A stretch of 16,834 nt of DNA from Paraktedonobacter sp035294465 (GCA_035294465.1 DATGKW010000201.1:1-16834), one strand, 5' to 3'; shown: positions 6,820 to 15,207, counted from the stretch's first letter. A program made the numbers and translations. Notes: generated from the sequence alone by a model not told the origin.

Positions 6820-8853
6820 TTCTTCTGTAGCTATCATCTCCGATGCTTCACCTTTTGTCTCCGCTGAGCGCTGCTTCTTGAGAATCACAGTGCCCAGCGG
6901 AGGAAGGGTCAGCAAGATAGAATGTGGGCAGGATTGCCAGTAAACCGGACCGCTAGGCATCTCCTGGGGGTTGACCAGCCCGCTGCCACCATAGCAAGAG
7001 GCATCGCTGTTCAAGATCTCCCTGTAAACCCCGGCAAGCGGGACGCCAAGCCGGTAGCCATGCCTGGGCACAGGCGTAAAGTTGCAGACAAAAATCAGGG
7101 TATCCTCTGGATCGGTACCTTTCCGCATGAAGGAAACCACACTGTTATCTGAATCGTGAGGATCGATCCAGGAAAAGCCTTCAGGATCATTCTCCAATAC
7201 GCTAAGCGCTGGTTCCTGGATATAGAGTCGGTTGAGATCGCGCACAAACTCTCGCAATTGTGCATGACGCGGATCGCTGGGAGGCATCAACAGGTGCCAG
7301 TCTAGGCTCTCCTTATAGTTCCACTCGCTCCACTGCCCAAACTCCCCCCCCATAAAGAGCAGTTTCTTCCCCGGGTGGCCCCACATGTAGCCAAAGAACG
7401 CACGCAAATTAGCAAAACGCTGCCAGACGTCTCCGGGCATCTTATTGATCAGCGAGCCTTTGACATGCACCACTTCGTCGTGGGAGAGCGGAAGCACAAA
7501 GTTCTCCGAGTAGGCATACATCAACGAGAAAGTGATGTTGTTATGATGATAGCGCCGATAGATCGGATCTAGATGCATATATTCCAGCATATCATGCATC
7601 CAGCCCATATTCCACTTCATACTAAAGCCCAGACCACCAACATAGGTGGGGCGGGAGACCAGCGGCCACGCGGTCGACTCTTCAGCGATGGTCAGGGCCC
7701 CCGGCACCTGGTCATAGACCGCCTCGTTGAGCTGACGCAGAAAGTCGATAGCTTCTAGATGCTCACGCCCTCCATATACATTTGCTACCCATTCGCCGGG
7801 CTTTCGCTGGTAGTCAAGGTAGAGCATCGAAGCCACCGCATCGACGCGCAGCCCATCCACATGATACTCGCGCAGCCAGTAGAGGGCGTTAGCAATGAGG
7901 AAATTGCGCACCTCGCTCCGCCCATAATCAAAGACCAGCGTACCCCAATCCTTGTGCTCACCCTTACGCCAGTCGCTGTACTCGTAGAGATGAGTGCCGT
8001 CAAAGTAGCTCAGCGCATGCCCATCTTTGGGAAAGTGGCCCGGCACCCAGTCGAGAATGACACCAATGCCTAGCTGGTGCATATGGTCGACAAAATACTG
8101 AAAATCCTCTGGCGGGCCGAAACGGCTGGTGGGGGCGTAGTAACCCGTGACCTGATATCCCCAGGAGCCATCGAAAGGATATTCCATCACTGGCAGCAGC
8201 TCGACATGGGTAAAGCCCATCTCCTTGACATAGCTGCCAAGCGCTTCTGCAAGCTCCCGATACGTTAAGAAGCGATCCTCTTCAATCGCCCCCTCGACAT
8301 GTCGCTCTGGTACATGCCGCCAGGAGCCTGGATGAACCTCGTAGATAGATATAGGAGCACTCAACCACTGGCGGCGCTCGCGCATATGCATCCACGCGTC
8401 ATCGTGCCACGTATGCTGCTTGATATCCGCCACGATACAGGCCGTTTTTGGACGTACCTCGAAGGCGAACGCATAAGGGTCGATTTTGTCTGCGGTGTAA
8501 TTGTTATAGCGCGAATAGATCGCAAACTTATAGAGCGAGCCAACCTGCACTCCCGGGATAAAGCATTCCCAAACGCCCAGGTCGTTATGGCGCCGGTACA
8601 TCGGGTGCGCGCCACGATGCCACTGATTGAAATCTCCAATCACCGAGACGGTCAGCGCGTTAGGCGCCCAGACTGCAAAGTGGACGCCCGCTACGCCATT
8701 CACCACGCGAGGATGCGCGCCCATTTTCTCATAGAGATGATAGTGCTTGCCCTGCCCAAAGAGGTAAAGATCAAAATCGCTGAAAATAGATTCCTGCTCC
8801 GGCTCAATCATAGACGTCTTTCCTTGTGAGGAATCACTCTGGGGTTCTTTCAT
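6808..8853 (-). CDS. glgB: 1,4-alpha-glucan branching enzyme (GH13, CBM48)
   Basis: This 681-aa enzyme cuts alpha-1,4 glucan and rejoins it as alpha-1,6 branches during glycogen synthesis. From the chosen start, a CBM48 domain covers roughly residues 45-140, the GH13 barrel about 165-540 and a C-terminal beta domain the rest. Catalytic residues are visible: nucleophile D338 in GLRVDAVASMLYLDY, acid/base E391 in IAEEST and stabiliser D459 in LSHDEVVHVKG. It has only one N-terminal beta domain, like shorter bacterial enzymes, not two as in E. coli. Start 8853 is chosen because AAGGA sits seven bases upstream; upstream in-frame ATGs (8859, 8901, 8946) lack one. No other glg gene is in the window. 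Confidence 0.96.
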   Translation of the reverse strand: MKEPQSDSSQGKTSMIEPEQESIFSDFDLYLFGQGKHYHLYEKMGAHPRVVNGVAGVHFAVWAPNALTVSVIGDFNQWHRGAHPMYRRHNDLGVWECFIPGVQVGSLYKFAIYSRYNNYTADKIDPYAFAFEVRPKTACIVADIKQHTWHDDAWMHMRERRQWLSAPISIYEVHPGSWRHVPERHVEGAIEEDRFLTYRELAEALGSYVKEMGFTHVELLPVMEYPFDGSWGYQVTGYYAPTSRFGPPEDFQYFVDHMHQLGIGVILDWVPGHFPKDGHALSYFDGTHLYEYSDWRKGEHKDWGTLVFDYGRSEVRNFLIANALYWLREYHVDGLRVDAVASMLYLDYQRKPGEWVANVYGGREHLEAIDFLRQLNEAVYDQVPGALTIAEESTAWPLVSRPTYVGGLGFSMKWNMGWMHDMLEYMHLDPIYRRYHHNNITFSLMYAYSENFVLPLSHDEVVHVKGSLINKMPGDVWQRFANLRAFFGYMWGHPGKKLLFMGGEFGQWSEWNYKESLDWHLLMPPSDPRHAQLREFVRDLNRLYIQEPALSVLENDPEGFSWIDPHDSDNSVVSFMRKGTDPEDTLIFVCNFTPVPRHGYRLGVPLAGVYREILNSDASCYGGSGLVNPQEMPSGPVYWQSCPHSILLTLPPLGTVILKKQRSAETKGEASEMIATEESTD

Positions 8854-8894
8854 CACCATATCCTTAATTATATCAAGTAAGACTGTTCTTGTTT

Positions 8895-9068
8895 TTAGCA
8901 TAGCACACCGTAGAAACGCTCGCGCAAATCGCCTCGCGGCTCCCAATGGAGCATCGCTTTGTGATCACCCTCCCAAATAAGCCCTCGAATCAGTTCCGAT
9001 CTACAGGTGCATTCTGCTAATTGGAAGTACTGTCCTGGGCCGAGCGGGATATCCAGTGCGAGGCGCAT
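8895..9068 (-). CDS. Possible small protein of 57 residues upstream of glgB
   Basis: A minus-strand frame from ATG 9068 to TAA 8895 encodes 57 residues with a protein-like composition, including the stretch GLIWEGDHKAMLHWEPRGDL, and GC-rich third positions like its neighbours. It ends 41 bases before the glgB start on the same strand and could be co-transcribed. An in-frame stop directly precedes the ATG, and no good ribosome site is seen, so it may instead be the remnant of a longer gene. I recognise no family. Confidence 0.3.
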   Translation of the reverse strand: MRLALDIPLGPGQYFQLAECTCRSELIRGLIWEGDHKAMLHWEPRGDLRERFYGVLC

Positions 9069-9158
9069 TTAGAACAGGTTTACCGTGCTTGCGAAGAGGT
9101 TGGTGACGCCGGGCAGACATTCTTGCCAGGGTTACTTTTTCCTGAGAGAGGTACGCCC

Positions 9159-9187
9159 TTTTCAGGCCGTGAGATATAGAGTACAAT
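9159..9187 (+). promoter_or_regulatory. lspA: Promoter candidate for lspA-rluD
   Basis: TTTTCA (9159-9164), 17 bases, TACAAT (9182-9187). Start of transcription would be near 9194. If so, the ATG at 9188 would not be transcribed from it and translation must begin at GTG 9233. Confidence 0.42.
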
Positions 9188-9232
9188 ATGGCTGATCCAT
9201 CTTATCTGTTGAGAAAGAGAGAATGTAGCAGC

Positions 9233-9823
9233 GTGACAATCAGGCGAGCTCGCGTCTACGACGTTTTTGCACTTATTACCGCTATGATCGTGCTTGGCCT
9301 GGACCAATGGACCAAGTCGCTCGTTGTGGCTCACTTAGGTCCAGCCGGCTTTGGCCCCCAGATTTCTTTGATTGGCCAGTATCTTGTTCTCTTCTACATT
9401 CGCAATCAGGGAGCCGCCTTTAGCATGTTTGAGACGAATGGCCCCGTGCTGATTGTGCTGATTACGCTGGCGGTCGCCGTGATCATTTATCTTTATGCAC
9501 GCATAGTCAACACAGGCTCTCTACCCTATAAGCTGGTTTTCGGTCTGATCATCGGTGGAGCAGCCGGGAACCTCCTGGACCGCTTTACTCACGGCTCAGT
9601 AGTTGATTTCATCTGGTTCCGCATCCCCCAAATCGGCTTCAGCTTCGCCGTCTTCAATCTCGCGGATTCGGCAATCTCCATTGGCGTGATTCTGTTATTT
9701 ATCACCTTTGCCTACAGTAGCTTCCACTATAGAGCTCCGAACCAACCAGCACCACAGGAGCAGCCTCCGGCGGGCAAAGAACTTCTTCCAGCTCACTCGC
9801 AGGAGAAAGATGCGCAATCCTGA
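9233..9823 (+). CDS. lspA: Lipoprotein signal peptidase (signal peptidase II)
   Basis: This membrane aspartic protease removes signal peptides from diacylglyceryl-modified prolipoproteins. From GTG 9233 the product has 196 residues and about four membrane helices. Family blocks are visible: LDQWTK in the first helix, NQGAAFSMF (58-66), AAGNLLDRF with catalytic D116, and VFNLADSAIS with catalytic D145. The C-terminal tail after about residue 165 is longer and Pro/Gln-rich compared with E. coli LspA. The start is uncertain: an in-frame ATG at 9188 would add 15 residues but lies against the -10 of the likely promoter; GTG 9233 has only a purine-rich GAGAAAGAGAGA ten bases upstream. The gene overlaps the next one by 14 bases. 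Confidence 0.92.
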   Translation: MTIRRARVYDVFALITAMIVLGLDQWTKSLVVAHLGPAGFGPQISLIGQYLVLFYIRNQGAAFSMFETNGPVLIVLITLAVAVIIYLYARIVNTGSLPYKLVFGLIIGGAAGNLLDRFTHGSVVDFIWFRIPQIGFSFAVFNLADSAISIGVILLFITFAYSSFHYRAPNQPAPQEQPPAGKELLPAHSQEKDAQS

Positions 9824-10760
9824 AACTTCCTCACCGTCCCGCCAGCTTTTCACCGTGCAAGCCGAAGAGGCTGGCCAGCGCCTGGACCGCTACCTGGTAG
9901 CTGCGCTGGCGGAGTTGTCACGGACCTCAATTCAGCAGTTAATTGCACATGGCGCAATCCAGGTCAACGGTCGTCCCAGCAAGCCGGGATACTCCTTGCG
10001 AGCAGGAGATGAGATCCTGGTCGACCTGGAGAGAGCCTCGACTACACCGGATCAGGCGAAGCCGCGACCACTTCCGCTGGATATTGTATATGAAGACGAG
10101 GATCTCCTGGTAATCAACAAAGCACCGGGTATGGTAGTCCATCCAGCTCCGGGCCATTACGAAGACACACTGGTCAATGCCTTGCTAGCCTATTATCCAG
10201 ACTTGCAGACTACTGATGGCGATCAACGGCCGGGCATCGTTCACCGCCTGGACCGCGACACATCCGGCTTGCTAATCGTCGCGAAAAATGCTCGTACACA
10301 GGTAGCCCTGGTTGGGCAAATGCAGCGGCACGAGGTAGTGAAACGCTATCTGGCCCTGGTTGAGGGGATAGTAGCGCTCGACCAGGGCAGCATCGAAGCA
10401 CCAATCGGGCGTGATCCACGCCACCGCCAGCAGATGGCGATCACTGTGAGCCACAGCCGCGAGGCGCGCACTCACTTTCGCGTGCTGGAACGCTTCGCTC
10501 GCCATACACTGTTGCTCGTCGAGCTAGAGACCGGACGCACTCATCAGATCCGGGTCCATCTCAAGGCCATCGGCCATCCTGTAGTTGGCGATCCTACCTA
10601 TGGCTCCGGCAAGGCGCTGCGCGGCTTCGACCTGCGCCGCCAGTTTCTGCATGCAAGCCAGATCCAATTTGCTCACCCCGGCACTGGCGCTCAGCTCCAT
10701 TTCGAGGCTCCCCTTCCTGCCGATCTCCAAAATATACTCGAACGAAAAAATTTCCTGTAG
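9810..10760 (+). CDS. Large-subunit rRNA pseudouridine synthase, RluD/RluA family
   Basis: This 316-aa enzyme should convert uridine to pseudouridine in 23S rRNA. An S4 RNA-binding domain lies at about residues 22-72 and the catalytic domain follows from about 90. The catalytic aspartate is D148 in HRLDRDTSG; other family blocks are VINKAPGMVVHP (101-112) and TGRTHQIRVHL (241-251). The S4 plus catalytic layout is that of RluD. Start 9810 is set by AGGAG four bases upstream and lies inside the end of lspA, so translation is probably coupled. lspA followed by an rluD-type gene is a common bacterial arrangement, which supports both assignments. Confidence 0.93.
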   Translation: MRNPETSSPSRQLFTVQAEEAGQRLDRYLVAALAELSRTSIQQLIAHGAIQVNGRPSKPGYSLRAGDEILVDLERASTTPDQAKPRPLPLDIVYEDEDLLVINKAPGMVVHPAPGHYEDTLVNALLAYYPDLQTTDGDQRPGIVHRLDRDTSGLLIVAKNARTQVALVGQMQRHEVVKRYLALVEGIVALDQGSIEAPIGRDPRHRQQMAITVSHSREARTHFRVLERFARHTLLLVELETGRTHQIRVHLKAIGHPVVGDPTYGSGKALRGFDLRRQFLHASQIQFAHPGTGAQLHFEAPLPADLQNILERKNFL

Positions 10761-10921
10761 CCCCCTGGTAAGAAGGCGCCTTCGCATGCTATACTAAGAC
10801 AGTCGAAAACACAAGCACCTGACTAATCTGGATCTTCCTCGTTTTGCTGTGCAGTAAGTATATTGTACCTGTCGGCTCTACTAGCTGACTAATTTTCCTG
10901 CCTCTGCTTATTTCTTTCGAA

Positions 10922-10944
10922 AAAACGGCGCTCAGACGCGTTTT
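10922..10944. terminator. A/T-flanked hairpin, possible bidirectional terminator
   Basis: AAAACG-(G)-CG (10922-10930) pairs with CGCGTTTT (10937-10944) around a six-base loop, with one bulged G. An A-run on the left and a T-run on the right suit termination in either direction. It lies 162 bases past the rluD-type stop. An extended -10 (TGCTATACT, 10787-10795) and a CTGACTAAT direct repeat (10819 and 10885) lie between, so a small untranslated transcript in this gap is conceivable but unsupported. Confidence 0.35.
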
Positions 10945-11043
10945 CTCTACTGAATATAGAACATAAGTACTATATAGGCGGTGAGGGGCCGCCAGTAGTG
11001 CTGCGATAAGACGTTCCTGCTATCTATCCGAAGGAGGACGAAC

Positions 11044-11805
11044 ATGCCAGTCTTAGAATCGACCGACAAAGTGGCAGCGCGCAGCGCGTTGCGTCATCGC
11101 CCAATCGATGAGGCGGCCAATCGCCCAATCGTCCCAAGCGCAGTTCGGCCGGTGGTCCAGCGAGCCTCGCGCCACCGCCCTCAGCCAGCTGACGACGACC
11201 TGATCAGCGAATGGAAACGAGCAGATGTAGAAGCCCCCGTCCATGTGGCTGCGCCTCAGCGCAAAGCCAGCTCGTTTCCAAAGAAGACGCCCGGAACATC
11301 TAGTCACCCAAGGGCACGGCAGGCCAGGCGTTTTCGAGCGCATCCTGTGCTGTTCCTCGGCCTGGGTATGCTGGCTATGCTTATCCTTTGGACACTCCTC
11401 TCGGCCGGTATAGCCTGGTGGAATAATACTCTGGAGTATATTCATTACGGATATCCGCGAACATTTCAGATGGATGCAGTTGTTGGACAGAATGACTCGG
11501 CGAGCGACCCAAGCCATTTCCTCGCCATCAACTTTCGCGGGCGCATCGAAATCATCGAGTTTCCTGGAGGTGATGCTTCACATGCGCGCATTTATCTTGG
11601 CCCTCAGCTCTTCGGGCCAGACGCAGATACCACGCCGGTCACACTGAAATTTGCCGATATCAACGGCGATCACAAGCCCGATATGTTCGTCTTTTTCCAA
11701 TCCTCCTGGATCATTTTTATCAACGATCACGGTACCTTTCGACCTCCCACACAGGAGGAACAACAGGAAGCCGCTCAGTACCTCGCGGCGCATGGACAAG
11801 CATGA
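11044..11805 (+). CDS. Single-pass membrane protein with one FG-GAP/VCBS-type calcium loop
   Basis: The 253-aa protein has about 100 basic, Pro- and His-rich residues, one membrane helix (about 101-124) and an outer domain of about 125 residues. The outer domain ends in FADINGDHKPDMFVFF (203-218), which follows the D-x-N-x-D-x-x-x-D calcium loop of FG-GAP/VCBS repeats. Only one clear repeat is present, far fewer than in a full propeller, so oligomerisation or partnering is plausible. With the basic segment on the cytoplasmic side, the topology would be N-in. AAGGAGG seven bases before the ATG is a strong ribosome site. No enzymatic motif was seen. I do not know its function; a surface or cell-wall-associated role is inference. 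Confidence 0.72.
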   Translation: MPVLESTDKVAARSALRHRPIDEAANRPIVPSAVRPVVQRASRHRPQPADDDLISEWKRADVEAPVHVAAPQRKASSFPKKTPGTSSHPRARQARRFRAHPVLFLGLGMLAMLILWTLLSAGIAWWNNTLEYIHYGYPRTFQMDAVVGQNDSASDPSHFLAINFRGRIEIIEFPGGDASHARIYLGPQLFGPDADTTPVTLKFADINGDHKPDMFVFFQSSWIIFINDHGTFRPPTQEEQQEAAQYLAAHGQA

Positions 11806-11817
11806 GGCAAAAATGGA

Positions 11818-11905
11818 CCCCTGGTTTTCAATGCACCTCAGAGGGGACGCATTGCTCCAGGGGCTTCCACAAAACCATACGGAAGAGCAGATGCGATGTC
11901 TGCTC
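11818..11905. other. Two hairpins between convergent genes
   Basis: The first structure has a double stem: CCCCTGG (11818-11824) with CCAGGGG (11857-11863), and inside it AATGC (11830-11834) with GCATT (11849-11853). The second is GAGCAGA (11885-11891) with TCTGCTC (11899-11905). They start 13 bases past the FG-GAP gene and precede the end of the HU gene on the other strand. There is no T-run, so these are possible Rho-independent or transcript-end structures at low confidence. Confidence 0.4.
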
Positions 11906-11980
11906 AACGAGACATGACCGCCTGCCAGAGAATCCTCCTGCTGAGAGCACAGCCGGCGGCTCTGCCCTGAACGCTCTACT

Positions 11981-12346
11981 TTACCGCTTTTGATGCTCCA
12001 TCGTCGGTCTGGTTGCGCCAGTTGATTTCGTCTTGTGGGGCTGAGCAGCTTGTGAGAGCACTGCGCCAACCGAGAAGCCAACGCGCTTGCGGGCCGGAAT
12101 GGTAATCTGGTTGCCCCCACGAATGGATTTGACCTTACGCGGCGCAACGTCGCGCAGATTCCAGGTGCCAAAGCCCATCAAGCGCACTTCCTGTCCCTTG
12201 GCGACATCCTCGCGCACAACCTCGGTGAATGCATCAATGACCTTGCTGGTCTCCTTTAGATTCATCCCGGCCCTGGCGGCGATCTGATGAATCAGTTCGT
12301 CTTTCCCAACAACGGTCGTGTTCTTTTCAGATGAAACTGCTGCCAT
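11981..12346 (-). CDS. HU/IHF-family nucleoid DNA-binding protein, variant tip
   Basis: This 121-aa protein aligns without gaps to HU over GFGTWNLRDVAPRKVKS (58-74) and ITIPARKRVGFSVG (81-94), and its N-terminal half has the KDELIHQIAARAGM helix. HU dimers bind and bend DNA. Two features are unusual: extensions of about 14 residues at the N-terminus and about 25 mostly polar, partly basic residues at the C-terminus, and a beta-arm tip where the normal Asn-Pro is Ser74-Ile75, so the proline that wedges between base pairs is absent. Start 12346 is chosen over ATG 12388 because the family match begins just after it and AAGGAG lies upstream (11-base spacing). It converges with the FG-GAP gene. 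Confidence 0.88.
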   Translation of the reverse strand: MAAVSSEKNTTVVGKDELIHQIAARAGMNLKETSKVIDAFTEVVREDVAKGQEVRLMGFGTWNLRDVAPRKVKSIRGGNQITIPARKRVGFSVGAVLSQAAQPHKTKSTGATRPTMEHQKR

Positions 12347-12702
12347 AAAAGTATGTACTCCTTCCGAGTATGAAGCACAGGCAACCACATACCTATGCTT
12401 GTAACTACAACACGTTTCTTGCTTTAGGGGTTAACCACACTGGCCATTTCGACCTGCTATATACGTGTCGTGCGTTCTAGAATGGAGCTACCATTCACTC
12501 TCACTATACCGACCCCCACCAAATAGTTCTAAAAAGTAGAGAGCAAGTTTTACGCTTGCCAAAGGGCTAGCTTCTCGGAGTAATGGACGATGAGTTTCCT
12601 TTCTTTGAATCGAGACGTATTTTCTTTGTGCATTGCTTCCTGGATAACTTATCCAGGGATATCTCAAAGAGAAAATGATCGATGGAAAGGGAGTAGATCG
12701 AA
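12347..12702. other. Divergent intergenic region, HU / SDR
   Basis: No plausible gene in 356 bases. It holds the HU ribosome site, a GGTTAACC palindrome (12429-12436), a GCAAG/CTTGC inverted repeat near 12542-12558 and the strong palindrome at 12639-12657. No consensus promoter pair was clear for either gene. Confidence 0.45.
12639..12657. promoter_or_regulatory. Operator-like palindrome upstream of SDR
   Basis: CCTGGATAA and TTATCCAGG are exact reverse complements separated by a single C. The 19-bp site ends 45 bases before the SDR start, a usual place for a dimeric repressor or activator. No cognate regulator is recognised next to it. Confidence 0.52.
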
Positions 12703-13719
12703 ATGAGCTCACAGACAGGAACCAGGCCCGAAGTGGTCATCGTAACAGGGGCGTCGGCAGGGGTCGGACGCGCGATTGTGCAGGCATTCGCCAGGCGTGG
12801 CGCTCATATCGGGCTGCTGGCACGTGGCCAGGCGGGGTTGGAGGGCGCGCGCCGAGACGTTGAAGACCTCGGTGGAAAGGCGCTCGTTCTCCCGACCGAT
12901 GTGGCTGACCCCGAACAGGTCGAGTCCGCTGCCACCAGGGTCGAGGAAACCTTTGGCCCAATCGACCTCTGGATCAACGTAGCTATGGCTTCGGTTTTTT
13001 CGCCTGTGAAGGAGATGAAGCCGGAGGAATATAAGCGCGTCACCGAAGTAACCTATCTGGGATATGTCTACGGAACACTGGCCGCGCTCAACCGCATGCT
13101 GCCGCGCGATAAAGGGCACATTATTCAGGTTGGTTCAGCTCTAGCCTATCGAGGCATTCCCCTGCAATCGGCCTACTGCGGGGCCAAACACGCTGTGCAG
13201 GGCTTTACCGAATCGCTGCGGGCTGAACTGATCCACGACAAAAGCAACGTCAAGCTGACCATGGTGCAACTTCCAGCAGTCAATACACCGCAGTTCGGCT
13301 GGGTCAAGAGTCGCCTCCCGCACAAAGCGCAGCCCGTGCCGCCAATCTATCAGCCCGAAGTGATCGCGGAGGGAGTCACCTATGTTGCCGATCACTACCG
13401 GCGCCAGCTTTTTATTGGTATGTCTACCGTCGTCACCATCCAGGGCAATAAGCTTGCGCCAGGATTGGGAGACAAGTACCTTGGTAAAACCGGCTATAAG
13501 TCGCAACAGACCGCTCAACCCGCCGACCCAAACGCGCCCAATAACCTGTGGCAACCGGTCGATGATCGGCGGGATTACGGCGCACATGGTGCATTTGACG
13601 ACCGGGCAATTGCGCAGAGCCGCCAGTTGTGGATTGACACTCACCGTGGCCTGCTTGGTCTGGTGGGCGCGGGTATCACGGGTGCCATTGCCGGAGCGAT
13701 TATGTGGAGGAGTAGATGA
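12703..13719 (+). CDS. SDR oxidoreductase with C-terminal membrane anchor
   Basis: This 338-aa protein has a classical SDR core: cofactor motif TGASAGVG at 15-22, DV at 66-67, catalytic S145, and Y158-x-x-x-K162 in AYCGAKH. The normally conserved NNAG is replaced by INVAM (91-95), so the loop next to the nicotinamide is unusual. After the core (about residue 245) comes a polar extension of about 70 residues, then a probable membrane helix at about 316-334 followed by the basic end WRSR. That would tether the enzyme to the membrane, facing the cytoplasm. The start follows GGGAG at ten bases; an ATG at 12675 is in another frame. Its TGA overlaps the ATG of the next gene, so the two are translationally coupled. 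Confidence 0.88.
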   Translation: MSSQTGTRPEVVIVTGASAGVGRAIVQAFARRGAHIGLLARGQAGLEGARRDVEDLGGKALVLPTDVADPEQVESAATRVEETFGPIDLWINVAMASVFSPVKEMKPEEYKRVTEVTYLGYVYGTLAALNRMLPRDKGHIIQVGSALAYRGIPLQSAYCGAKHAVQGFTESLRAELIHDKSNVKLTMVQLPAVNTPQFGWVKSRLPHKAQPVPPIYQPEVIAEGVTYVADHYRRQLFIGMSTVVTIQGNKLAPGLGDKYLGKTGYKSQQTAQPADPNAPNNLWQPVDDRRDYGAHGAFDDRAIAQSRQLWIDTHRGLLGLVGAGITGAIAGAIMWRSR

Positions 13720-14231
13720 AGCCAGAGATTTTGAGCCAGGAATTACGCACGGGAGCGGGCGGCTTTCTAGGACTGCGGCGCGGCATCGTCGGTTTAGCGA
13801 TGGTCGCCTGCGGCTCAATGGGCCTGATTACGCTGTACCAGATGGGCATCATCAAGCATCTGCCAGAACCGCCCCTGCCCGGATTGGACGCAGACAGGGT
13901 AGACGCATCGTCGGAAGCATACTCGCGCTTCTCGGCGCCCGATGGCGTGCTGGGGCTTGGCAACTACGCGGTGACGATGGGTCTGGCCGCCGTGGGGGGA
14001 AAGGACCGCGCCAGGGAGCAGCCCTGGCTTCCTCTGCTGCTGGTCGCAAAGGTCGGATTCGATCTCTCCCAGGCCATACGGCTGTTCTTCGATCAACGGT
14101 CAAAATACCACGCATTCTGCCCCTGGTGCCTGCTGGCAGCCGGCTCAACGGTTGCCGCCGTCCCCCTGGCCCTCCCTGAAGCGCTTTCTGCCTTGCGCCA
14201 CCTGCTGGGGAAATCAAAAAAGCTGGTCTAA
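13716..14231 (+). CDS. VKOR-like four-helix membrane protein with CPWC motif
   Basis: The 171-aa protein appears to have four membrane helices (about 22-42, 78-96, 105-124, 135-156). The order of features recalls vitamin K epoxide reductase: a polar loop with SSEAYSRFSAPDGVLGLGNY (65-84), like the Ser-x-Tyr and Pro-x-x-x-x-Gly-x-x-x-Tyr region, and a C-x-x-C (CPWC, 135-138) at the start of the last helix. In VKOR that pair reduces quinone and the loop cysteine pair passes electrons on to a thioredoxin-like partner. Here the loop cysteines are absent; C32 is the only other one. So disulphide transfer, if any, must differ. It overlaps the SDR by four bases with GGAGT before its ATG. VKOR assignment is by pattern only. 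Confidence 0.6.
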   Translation: MKPEILSQELRTGAGGFLGLRRGIVGLAMVACGSMGLITLYQMGIIKHLPEPPLPGLDADRVDASSEAYSRFSAPDGVLGLGNYAVTMGLAAVGGKDRAREQPWLPLLLVAKVGFDLSQAIRLFFDQRSKYHAFCPWCLLAAGSTVAAVPLALPEALSALRHLLGKSKKLV

Positions 14232-15162
14232 GGCCAGTGGGAAGCCATCCAGGGCGATCACCACGTTGGTCGCCTCATTCCGTCCTCGTCGGTGGCGTGC
14301 AGGCGCTGCGCGCGGTGCAGCAGGAACTGCGTTCCCTCGATTAAGCCCATCTGCTCCACTTCGATAGATATAGCGAGCGACCCGACCGCGCTGGCTCGCG
14401 TGGTGAGCAGGATGCTGCCATTCCTCGTCACGGGCAAATACTCCTGGACGAGAGAAAGCTCCTCAACGTTGTCAAAGATCAGCAGCCAGGATTGCTGGCA
14501 CTGCTCTAGCCAGCGCTTGACCTCTGTGACCACTTTGCGCTGGTCAGTTTCGTTTTTCGCCGAAAAGTCCGGCAGCAGGTCTGCCAGCGCCACAAAACCG
14601 GTGATGATCGCCTCTTCGCTGGCGGCATTGATCCAGAAGACATGGGTGTAGTGGCCCTGTTCGCGAGCACGGTAGGCATATTCGAGCGTGATCTGCGTCT
14701 TGCCGATGCCGCCAAGTCCCTTGATAGCCTGTGGTTGCGCTAATGCTGCCCGGCGTGTGGCTGCCTGCTCATGCTGGCTCTCTGGCAAGAGGTGCTGATC
14801 CAGTTGCTCAAAGATCTCGTCGCGTCCGGTGAAATGTGGGTTACGTGGATAGGGGACGGACCAGAGGGGCGGGAACTGATCTCCAGGGGTAGAAGGCGTC
14901 TTCGGGGCATCATGGAGAGAGGAAGCAGGCGTCTGCTGTTCATCGGCTGTAGAAGTGTCAGTGCGCAGCCCAGGTTCCTGAGCCGATTTGCCAAAGAGTT
15001 CGCATAGTTTTGCGCGAAAATAGGGTCCCCAGGGGTGGTCTGGCCCATTTCCCAACGCGAAACATTATTACGCGTTGTGTCAAAGTGCTCTGCTAACTCC
15101 TGTTGGGACCATTGCCGGCGTTTGCGCTCCTCAATTAAGCGCGGTCGTGTTACTTCTGACAT
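14214..15162 (-). pseudogene. XRE-NB-ARC (STAND) regulator, frameshifted and truncated
   Basis: From ATG 15162 (AAGGAG upstream) a helix-turn-helix domain reads SQQELAEHFDTTRNNVSRWE. At about 15036-15030 the frame must change: PYFRAKLCELFGKSAQEPGL continues only in another frame, with eight bases where nine are expected. The second frame carries an NB-ARC ATPase: P-loop KGLGGIGKTQ, Walker B LLIFDN and sensor ILLTTR. Near 14264 a second change is needed to read EATNVVIALDGFPLALDQ, after which a stop follows at 14216-14214. The usual C-terminal TPR repeats are missing, and the remnant overlaps the 3' end of the VKOR-like gene. STAND proteins of this type are signal-sensing regulators. If both shifts are sequencing errors, the gene is still C-terminally truncated. 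Confidence 0.82.
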
Positions 15163-15207
15163 GGAAGGTTCTCCTTGCTGATGCTATAGAACTGTGATGT
15201 TGTCAGA

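Noticed and set aside
9001..9186. 61-codon minus-strand frame upstream of glgB
   Set aside because: Arg/Pro-rich without a ribosome site; the overlapping 57-codon frame at 8895-9068 looks more protein-like.
11578..12171. 197-codon minus-strand frame
   Set aside because: Spans the FG-GAP gene antisense, the hairpins and part of the HU gene in another frame; no family features.
13382..14179. 265-codon plus-strand frame
   Set aside because: It lies across the SDR and VKOR-like genes in another frame; both real genes have clear motifs and a coupled start, and this frame is Arg/Ala-rich shadow.
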